Shown: positions 57,235 through 64,000 of the stretch, one piece after another
Position numbering within the stretch: the stretch's first letter is position 1
How the letters are laid out: the number at the start of each line of letters is the position of its first letter
Origin: an uncultured Flavobacteriales bacterium
GTDB taxonomy: Bacteria; Bacteroidota; Bacteroidia; Flavobacteriales_G; Salibacteraceae
DNA length: 64,000 nt
NCBI GenBank assembly: GCA_943788775.1
Contig: CALSRO010000003.1
Coordinates: forward strand, 62,001-126,000
Direction of reading: 5' to 3'
Notes under the pieces: model-generated
Databases searched by the model: none
What the model saw: the letters and a program-made list of their open reading frames with translations, nothing else
Told to the model about the DNA's origin: nothing
Position numbers and translations under genes: made by a program

Positions 57235-59349
57235 TTACTTTTTCTTCTTTGAACTCTTTTCAGCTTGTTCCATTTCATCTTTCAATGAAGAGAGAACATC
57301 TAAGTCCCCAAGAGTAGTCTTCTCAATAGAATCATTGATTTTCTTCACCGCTCTACGATCGTTCTTCGCTTTGCCACCACCGCTAGACTTGCGCTTGTTG
57401 TCGCTTGAATCGCTTTCCGGATCCGCTGCTCCTGCATCATAAGTCTTCGTATGTGAAATAATGATCTTCTTAGAATCCTTGTTGAATTCAATGATCTGGA
57501 AGTCTAATGTTTCCTCCATTGCCGCTTTTGATCCATCTTCTTTGATCAAATGGCGACTTGGAGCAAATCCTTCAACACCGTAAGGCAAGTTAACTACTCC
57601 ACCTTTATCGTTGCGCTGAATGATCGTTCCTTGGTGAACGCTTCCAATCTGGAATACCGTTTCGAATACATCCCAAGGATTCTCTTCCAATTGCTTGTGA
57701 CCAAGACTCAATCTTCTGTTTTCCTTGTCAATTTCAAGAACTACAGCCTCCATGTTTTCGCCCGCTTTGGTGAATTCTGATGGGTGATTGATTTTCTTGC
57801 TCCAGCTTAGGTCAGAAATATGGATCAAACCATCGATTCCTTCTTCAAGCTCTACAAAAACTCCGAAGTTAGATAGGTTAGTGATTCTACCGGTGTGCTT
57901 GCTATCCACTCGATATCGCTTCTCGATATCTTCCCATGGATCTGGAGTCAACTGACGTGTACTCAATGAAAGCTTGCGCTCTTCGCGATCAATAGCAATT
58001 ACCTTAGCTTCTACTTCATCTCCAACTTTGAAGAATTGATCAGCAGTGCGAAGGTGTTGTGACCAGCTCATTTCTGAAACGTGGATTAAACCTTCTACTC
58101 CTGGTGCTACCTCCACGAACGCACCGTAATCAGCGAGAACAACCACTTTACCTTTGATGGTATCGTTTTCTTTCATCTCTGTGTCAAGGGCATCCCATGG
58201 GTGAGATTGAAGTTGTTTCACACCAAGTGCAATACGCTTCTTCTCATCATCAAAATCCAGGATAACCACGTTGAGTGTCTGATCCAGCTCAACCACTTCT
58301 TCTGGGTGATTGATTCTACCCCAACTAAGGTCAGTAATGTGGATTAAACCATCTACTCCACCTAGGTCGATGAACACACCGTAAGAAGTAATATTCTTCA
58401 CAGTACCTTCCAATACCTGGCCTTTCTCCAGCTTTTGCATGATTTCAACTTTCTGTTGCTCAAGCTCAGCTTCAATAAGTGCTTTGTGAGAAACAACTAC
58501 GTTTTTAAACTCGTTGTTGATCTTCACTACTTTGAATTCCATGTCTTTTCCAACATAGATATCATAGTCACGGATAGGCTTCACATCGATCTGAGATCCA
58601 GGTAGGAAAGCCTCCAACCCAAATACATCCACGATCAATCCACCTTTTGTTCTGCACTTTACGTGTCCTCGAATGATAGTATCATCTTCCTTGGCTTGGT
58701 TAACTCGCTCCCAAGCACGGCTCATTCTAGCTTTCTTGTGTGATAAAACAAGCTGACCGTTTGCGTCTTCTGTTTTCTCTATATAAACTTCTACCTCATC
58801 ACCGATTTTCAAATCAGGATTGTGGCGAAATTCAGGTGCAGGAATTACACCTTCACTTTTATAGCCAATATTCACAACAACTTCACGAGCAGTCATAGCG
58901 ACCACTTTACCATCTATTACAGTATGTTCTGTGATTGAAGTTAAAGTCTCGTCATACATGCGCTCCATTTCTTCGCGCTCGCTGTCTGAATATACTTCTC
59001 TTTTCTTATCCAACTTGGTCCAATCGAAATCTTCCAGTTTTGGTCTTTCATCCACTACTGGCGCTTCTTCCACTTTCGCTTCCTCTGCAGGAGCAGCTTC
59101 TGTAGCTGTTTCTACTGTAGCTTCTTCAGCAGGTGTTTCAACCGCTGGTTCAGCTTTCTTTACACGAGCACGTGGCTTCTTTGCAGGAGCCGTTTTTTCA
59201 GTAGTTTCTTCTTTGGAATCGGTTTTAGCTTCAGCTGTTGCTTCTGCCTTTTCAGCTGCTGGTTTCTTTGCTGCTGGTTTCTTAGCTGCAGGCTTTTTAG
59301 CCGCTGCTGGTTTTGCTGCTTCTGCAGCTTCTTCTGTCTTTTTTGCCAT
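57235..59349 (-). CDS. rpsA: 30S ribosomal protein S1
   Basis: 704 residues from the ATG at 59349. An N-terminal extension of about 110 residues is rich in Ala, Lys, Pro and Glu, with AKKPAAKKPAAKKPAAEK-type repeats. Six S1 RNA-binding domains follow, with repeats such as GVDGLIHITDLSWGRINHP, GVEGLIHVSEMSWSQ and GIDGLIHISDLSWSK. The C-terminus is Lys/Glu-rich. S1 recruits mRNA to the 30S subunit, which is important in Bacteroidota where Shine-Dalgarno sequences are rare. The open frame 24 codons upstream lacks homology support. Confidence 0.96.
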   Translation of the reverse strand: MAKKTEEAAEAAKPAAAKKPAAKKPAAKKPAAEKAEATAEAKTDSKEETTEKTAPAKKPRARVKKAEPAVETPAEEATVETATEAAPAEEAKVEEAPVVDERPKLEDFDWTKLDKKREVYSDSEREEMERMYDETLTSITEHTVIDGKVVAMTAREVVVNIGYKSEGVIPAPEFRHNPDLKIGDEVEVYIEKTEDANGQLVLSHKKARMSRAWERVNQAKEDDTIIRGHVKCRTKGGLIVDVFGLEAFLPGSQIDVKPIRDYDIYVGKDMEFKVVKINNEFKNVVVSHKALIEAELEQQKVEIMQKLEKGQVLEGTVKNITSYGVFIDLGGVDGLIHITDLSWGRINHPEEVVELDQTLNVVILDFDDEKKRIALGVKQLQSHPWDALDTEMKENDTIKGKVVVLADYGAFVEVAPGVEGLIHVSEMSWSQHLRTADQFFKVGDEVEAKVIAIDREERKLSLSTRQLTPDPWEDIEKRYRVDSKHTGRITNLSNFGVFVELEEGIDGLIHISDLSWSKKINHPSEFTKAGENMEAVVLEIDKENRRLSLGHKQLEENPWDVFETVFQIGSVHQGTIIQRNDKGGVVNLPYGVEGFAPSRHLIKEDGSKAAMEETLDFQIIEFNKDSKKIIISHTKTYDAGAADPESDSSDNKRKSSGGGKAKNDRRAVKKINDSIEKTTLGDLDVLSSLKDEMEQAEKSSKKKK

Positions 59350-59440
59350 GTGGCGAAAATTTGTATCGTGTCCAATATCGACTGGGACAAGAGAGTTATT
59401 TATAAAAGGTGGCCGATACACCTCGTTTTTAAAAGGGGTG

Positions 59441-59468
59441 CAAATGTAGGATTATCTGCTTAAAACAA
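59441..59468 (-). promoter_or_regulatory. Promoter TTG-N17-TACATTTG for rpsA
   Basis: On the minus strand TTG (59466-59468) is followed after 17 bp by TACATTTG (59441-59448), the best full match to the Bacteroidota promoter in the window. It leaves a leader of about 85 nt. Confidence 0.7.
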
Positions 59469-59483
59469 TGGAAATCAACGAGA

Positions 59484-61739
59484 TTATTGAATGACCATTT
59501 GTACCCGATATTCAACACCAGTTTCATGGCTTGAAGTCAAGACGTATGTCCCCTTTGGAAAGCCAGAAACATCAAGCATTGCTGAATGTGTAGAGAAGAA
59601 TTGAGTCAGGACTAATTTTCCATTCAGATCATGCAGTGAAATCGACTTTATAAGCTCTTCTGAAACCACGTTTACGCTGGTAATAGTAGGATTCGGAAAT
59701 ACATAAATTCCCGATTGTTTGCTTTCCAAACGGATTCCAACCGAACTATCAGGCTCTAAAATGTAGACCAACATAGAATCTGAATTCACACATCCACTGT
59801 CATTTCCAACATGAATAATCAATACTGAATCAGGACCGCTAAATGCACTTGGAAAGAATAGACCAGTAGCTGTGATGTTGGAAGAATTATTTGCGTCCGA
59901 CCAATTTCCTTCACTAAAATAAGATGTAAGCTGAACTGAAGTCAAGGTGTCATAAAACGTATTTGAGGAGGTGATTTCCGTATTTGCCAAGCCACGCACC
60001 CGAATTTGCATGGTATCCGAATTGGCACAAGAACCGCTGTAAACAAAATGAACGCTCACAATTGTATCCAATCCGGGCGAAACCCCCAAAGAACTTGGAT
60101 CGAACCATCCTTGCACAGAATCTACAATGCCGTGCCCCGAATACACTCCACTTTCAATGTCCACCATAAAAGAATCGATGGGGTCTGAAACACAATAAAC
60201 CCATTGAGAAACAGTGCCCCCGTTGACAGGCTCTAGATTGATCTCATATTGATCGAAAACGGTAACCGTCAAAGTATCTTGGTTTCCACAAGCCTCAGGT
60301 TGATTGCTTTCCACCACATAAGTCGTAGTTTGATCGGGATGTATCCAAGGTTTCTGGCACCCAATACAACCAAAGTTTGTACCTACCTGTATTGGTGGGC
60401 CGTTCAGTACTTGCCAGCTAAAAGTATCGCCACCATGAGCGTTTAACCAGATGGTATCATCAACACAAATGTTTGTGTCTGATCGTAAAAAAGTCTGTCT
60501 GCCCGAAAGGATTCTGAAACTATAGTCCTGGTAACCGGGATGCGGACAAAAATTATCTTCCACAAAAACGTTAAACCAAATCTCCGGTGTAGTTGATGAG
60601 AAGTTGACTATTGAGATGTGAAATGTATCGGGGTTAGTTCCTGTGTGGGTAAAGGAAACACTGTCCACATAATCACCCAAGTTGCACATGAAAGACAATG
60701 AATCTCCACTCAGTGCTCCGCTGCTGTCATAATCTGCGAATACAAGTTCGATTTCAATGTCCTGTCCTTGACAGGTTTGAATACTAAATGAATCCGAAAC
60801 AATTGCACTTGAGTTTAGCTCTGAAATTAGTGTTGGTGCTTCATTATCGCATGTATCCACTACCATGAAATGAACATCGCGATGCAGTTGGGTCTTTAAC
60901 TGTCCTGTGAACTTGTCGTATTCACTTACCTTAATGGCTACTGCATAAATTCCAACAATGTATCCCGCTGGAAGAGTGGTCGTAAAGCTTATATCTCCAT
61001 TGGAAGAATTGAAGGAAATGGCGCCAGGCAAAGGTTGTGTTGGAGAATAACCACTTGCATAGTTTATAGAAGTGAACGAACCCGAACTGAACTCGTCCCA
61101 AGCTGTGTCCAGTTCCCAAAACAAACTATCCCCATCTGGATCTACAGCACCCCAATGATACGTTACCTCCTGACCCGCACAATAAAAGGGAATGGGTCGC
61201 GGATTTTTAAATTGAACGCTGCTATTATCTGCATAATCCTCTCGGTTCAGGCTTGACCAAACGGTATTCGAAGGTTGACTCACATAGTTTTGTCCGCTGG
61301 ATCTAGCACCATATAGATAAACCATCAACCATTGATTGCAGCTGCCTGTATCTATGATTGAAAAGTCCACTATCGCTTTGTACCTCATCATTTGCACGCC
61401 CATATAACCACATGGACCGTAGGAGCATGCATTGTAAACTGGATCTGATTTGCAAACGGGTGAGGCATCGATGACGGTATCAAAATCAGCGATGATCGTA
61501 TCCATGAACCCTTGATCTTCGCAATAAAGATTGAATATTGTTGAAGACGGTAAAGGCCCGTTCCAACTGCAATTTCCGTTATTGAAGAAGGTGCCAGGAC
61601 AATTTGATGGAACATCACAATACACCTCAAATGAATCTCCTGAAATGTGCTTGTAAGATACATTTAACCCAATGACATGTGTTGCCAACAAATCATTTAC
61701 GACAAGCATCACAGGAATGATAATCAGGAGTTTTCTCAT
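59484..61739 (-). CDS. Large secreted protein with T9SS type A sorting domain
   Basis: 751 residues from an ATG at 61739. A signal peptide (LLIIIPVMLVVNDLLA) is followed by a beta-rich surface region. It has HVIGLNVSYKHISGDSFEVY near the start and YHWGAVDPDGDSLFWELDTA, then HRDVHFMVVDTCDN, and a type A sorting domain (YVFPNPTITSVNVVSEEL). The YxxxD-DGDS pattern suggests Ig/cadherin-like calcium-binding modules. It is a tandem relative of the gene at 61801. The function is probably adhesion or a structural surface role. Confidence 0.85.
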   Translation of the reverse strand: MRKLLIIIPVMLVVNDLLATHVIGLNVSYKHISGDSFEVYCDVPSNCPGTFFNNGNCSWNGPLPSSTIFNLYCEDQGFMDTIIADFDTVIDASPVCKSDPVYNACSYGPCGYMGVQMMRYKAIVDFSIIDTGSCNQWLMVYLYGARSSGQNYVSQPSNTVWSSLNREDYADNSSVQFKNPRPIPFYCAGQEVTYHWGAVDPDGDSLFWELDTAWDEFSSGSFTSINYASGYSPTQPLPGAISFNSSNGDISFTTTLPAGYIVGIYAVAIKVSEYDKFTGQLKTQLHRDVHFMVVDTCDNEAPTLISELNSSAIVSDSFSIQTCQGQDIEIELVFADYDSSGALSGDSLSFMCNLGDYVDSVSFTHTGTNPDTFHISIVNFSSTTPEIWFNVFVEDNFCPHPGYQDYSFRILSGRQTFLRSDTNICVDDTIWLNAHGGDTFSWQVLNGPPIQVGTNFGCIGCQKPWIHPDQTTTYVVESNQPEACGNQDTLTVTVFDQYEINLEPVNGGTVSQWVYCVSDPIDSFMVDIESGVYSGHGIVDSVQGWFDPSSLGVSPGLDTIVSVHFVYSGSCANSDTMQIRVRGLANTEITSSNTFYDTLTSVQLTSYFSEGNWSDANNSSNITATGLFFPSAFSGPDSVLIIHVGNDSGCVNSDSMLVYILEPDSSVGIRLESKQSGIYVFPNPTITSVNVVSEELIKSISLHDLNGKLVLTQFFSTHSAMLDVSGFPKGTYVLTSSHETGVEYRVQMVIQ

Positions 61740-61800
61740 CTGAATTTTGAGACGCGACAACCCCCTGATTAGTTGACCTGAACGAGCAATTTCCTTTGGT

Positions 61801-64000
61801 TTATTTCATCAAAACAACGCGCTGTTGTTTGATCAATTCTTGTCCATTGAATACCTCCACAAAGTATACTCCATCGGGTAAGTCACTTAGGTTAATGCTA
61901 GATTGGTCAGAATTTACCTGAAAGGTGCCGTTCACCGCTCCTAGAATATCGACAATACGAATGGATGTAAATAATGCATCACCCATCACTGTTATTTGTC
62001 CTGTCGTTGGGTTCGGGAAAATTTCAATCCTTTCCTTTTCAACTCCTTCAACGGATGAAGGCTTCGCCAATTCTAATCGATTAGAATACAAAATGAATTG
62101 CAATGAATCCACCATGTAATTCTCTGTGGTCAACGAGATGGAAGGACTCAAATTGTTTTCTACCCCTAACTTATCTACGTAGATTCGATAATCTCCAGTG
62201 GTTAAATCATCAAACGTGAATTCTCCGTTTTGATTTGTTTTTTCCCATCCGACAATACGATCCAGACTATCCAAAGCAAATACTGGAAGTCCCGCTACTG
62301 GCTCCCCTGCTCTACCCGCACCTTGGCTTATTAGTCCAGCAATGAATCCGATGCCGCCAGAGTTAAAGCCAGTAATGACCTTATGAACGTAAGACACTGT
62401 ATCGCAGAAGTCTGTGTTCATGAAATCCGCGATTTGCACCGAATTTTTCTCATCATAATAAGTAGGAATCAAATTTGGCCATGTGCTAAAATTCGGATTC
62501 ACCTTTACATAAAATGAACTATCCACAGGATTGTAAGAAAATTCTCCGTTGGCATTTGTAACCGTTGAATCAAGTAGATATACAGAATCTAATGCCGCGC
62601 TCACTCCAATGAAATAAACTGTGCTGGATGAAACAGGCAACCCCGTGGTATCTTCTGCCACTCCTAGAAGTAAGTTTTGTGTTACAAAGACAGTTGAACT
62701 ATCGAAATTCACACATCCATTGGCATCCGTTCCATGAACGTAGTAGACCTGTTCTTGACCGATGATTCCATTTGTTGTATCGCTTGAAGGACTCACCAGC
62801 CCAGTGGTCGGAGTCCATTGATACGATGACGCACCACCTGTTACAGTCAACTGAAATTGTTGACCTGCACAAACATTGGGATCCGCACCTGCTGTAACAT
62901 TCGGAAGTGAATGAACTATGAGTTCGATGGTATCAGTGGTGGAACAATTGGAATCTGTTGAAATCGAATAAATAAAACCAACGGTTCCAGCTTGAGTCAA
63001 CCCTGCTGTAGCCGAATCGACCGTATCTACATAAATCATGTTTGCTGTGTCAGTCCACAGGATATCGTAAATGCTGGCATTTTGCACATCTACTTCCAAC
63101 GTAACCTCACTACCTAAACAAGCCGCACCTGTGACTGTATGTGTCGCATTCAAATAAGTAACAACATCCACAAAAAAGGTATCAACAATAAACAGTCCAC
63201 CAGTTTCCCAAACCGTTGCTGCATAAGTAGTCGGTGCAGTAGGCGACAACTCAAATTCGCTGCAGGATGCATTTAAGCATTGATAGGTTTGAGAAGTAAG
63301 CGGTGAGCCAGAAATCACTGCTAATTGCACCACAGAATCGTTTTGGTATTCGAACTCTTGCCATTGGCCAAGACAAATATTTAATGAATCGTAGTTTGTA
63401 CAAGTGGATTTGATGAAAAAACTGAATGTTCGTACCGCATTGATCGGACAGAAATTATCGACCGAGGAAACGGTAAACATCAAGGGATTGTAATAAGTCT
63501 GATAAGAAGGGCAAACAATATGAAGTGTATCTGGATTTGTGCCTGTTGCGTTCCACGTGGCATTCGGAATGAGCTGATCTATGTTACAAGATGTATTGAT
63601 CGAGTCCACACTGAGGTTACCCGAAGAATCGTAATCGGCAATTACAATGTCAAATTCAAATCCATCATTGCTGCATACATCGATGGTGACCGAGTCAATT
63701 AACGTAGCACCGCTCAAATTTGAATAGGTAGCCTCCGAAACTGGCGGCAGATTGTTGCAACTGTCCGTTACAAAAAACTGAATATCTCTATGCACCTCAC
63801 CTTTTAATAATCCAGACTGTTGATCATATTCCGAAATGTTAACTGCCACGGCATAGTTGGCATAATTGTATCCTGGAGGGATATCTGCAGTAAAGGTCAA
63901 TTCACCAGTATGATTGTTAATGGCCACATCGCCAGGCAGTGGATCAAATGCGGAAAATGTATCGTATCCAGCAATTTGACTGTAATTTATTGAGCTGAAC
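61801..64000 (-). CDS. Large T9SS protein, 5' part outside window
   Basis: 733 residues are visible; the frame stays open through the right edge without a start, so the gene is longer. The visible part begins FSSINYSQIAGYDTFSAFDP and matches the middle of the neighbouring protein (HRDIQFFVTDSCNN against HRDVHFMVVDTCDN). A carboxypeptidase-like module (EDTTGLPVSSSTVYFIG, GEFSYNPVDSSFYVKV) and a second one (GEPVAGLPVFALD) precede a type A sorting domain (EIFPNPTTGQITVMGD). The two genes are tandem paralogs in their N-terminal halves but differ in the C-terminal halves. Confidence 0.85.
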   Translation of the reverse strand, partial: FSSINYSQIAGYDTFSAFDPLPGDVAINNHTGELTFTADIPPGYNYANYAVAVNISEYDQQSGLLKGEVHRDIQFFVTDSCNNLPPVSEATYSNLSGATLIDSVTIDVCSNDGFEFDIVIADYDSSGNLSVDSINTSCNIDQLIPNATWNATGTNPDTLHIVCPSYQTYYNPLMFTVSSVDNFCPINAVRTFSFFIKSTCTNYDSLNICLGQWQEFEYQNDSVVQLAVISGSPLTSQTYQCLNASCSEFELSPTAPTTYAATVWETGGLFIVDTFFVDVVTYLNATHTVTGAACLGSEVTLEVDVQNASIYDILWTDTANMIYVDTVDSATAGLTQAGTVGFIYSISTDSNCSTTDTIELIVHSLPNVTAGADPNVCAGQQFQLTVTGGASSYQWTPTTGLVSPSSDTTNGIIGQEQVYYVHGTDANGCVNFDSSTVFVTQNLLLGVAEDTTGLPVSSSTVYFIGVSAALDSVYLLDSTVTNANGEFSYNPVDSSFYVKVNPNFSTWPNLIPTYYDEKNSVQIADFMNTDFCDTVSYVHKVITGFNSGGIGFIAGLISQGAGRAGEPVAGLPVFALDSLDRIVGWEKTNQNGEFTFDDLTTGDYRIYVDKLGVENNLSPSISLTTENYMVDSLQFILYSNRLELAKPSSVEGVEKERIEIFPNPTTGQITVMGDALFTSIRIVDILGAVNGTFQVNSDQSSINLSDLPDGVYFVEVFNGQELIKQQRVVLMK

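Noticed and set aside
58931..59449. Long Ser/Ala-rich ORF on the + strand
   Set aside because: It is antisense to the low-complexity start of rpsA and reflects the repeats there; it has no signal or domain.

Overview
The window looks like the chromosome of a free-living Bacteroidota, most likely a flavobacterial (Cryomorphaceae/Owenweeksia-like) lineage. The reasons are many large secreted proteins with type IX secretion (T9SS) type A or type B C-terminal sorting domains, a PorP/SprF protein, SprB-like and FISUMP domains, Bacteroidota-type -7 promoter boxes (TAnnTTTG, with a frequent TAnnTTCG variant), host genes mostly lacking Shine-Dalgarno sequences, and several TTG or GTG starts. The lineage call is inference; the features behind it are read from the sequence.

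Layout. 1-4.9 kb: two OmpA-domain paralogs, an alpha/beta hydrolase and a repeat-rich T9SS protein. 4.9-9.8 kb: a uracil-DNA glycosylase and a three-gene MBOAT + SGNH + SGNH locus that looks like an envelope O-acylation module. 10-14.8 kb: T9SS proteins. 14.8-19.6 kb: both topoisomerase IV subunits (parC, parE). 19.8-26.6 kb: a SixA-like phosphatase, a LuxC-type acyl-CoA reductase, a type B T9SS substrate with its PorP/SprF partner, and two small secreted proteins. 26.6-29.7 kb: a dipeptidyl-peptidase III lipoprotein and trxB.

29.88-40.43 kb is a 10.5-kb integrative element inserted in the 3' end of tRNA-Pro(GGG). An 18-bp core is duplicated at both ends. The element has a tyrosine integrase beside the tRNA, an excisionase-like HTH protein, a serine recombinase, candidate integrase arm sites at both ends, and a structured noncoding region of about 250 nt. 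Its cargo is an orphan ParB-DNA methyltransferase fusion, an M23 peptidase plus L,D-transpeptidase pair, a DUF6150-like repeat protein, a FISUMP lipoprotein and MORN/YwqK-like proteins. No relaxase, replicase or phage structural gene is visible. The insertion appears to have moved the tRNA away from its terminator, which is left at the far end beside trxB.

40.5-64 kb returns to the host: an SLC13 transporter, a peroxiredoxin, a diadenylate cyclase and a ruvX-def-TPR operon. Divergent from that operon is a tightly packed operon dapD - GT9 - degenerate Sua5-like - CCA-transferase - pRiA4b ORF3-like - miaA, which mixes envelope and lysine synthesis with tRNA maturation. Then come small lipoproteins, a LuxR regulator with a degenerate receiver, ribonuclease Z, a STAS protein, pyrR-pyrB, ribosomal protein S1 with a long Ala/Lys extension, and two tandem T9SS giants, the second cut by the window edge.
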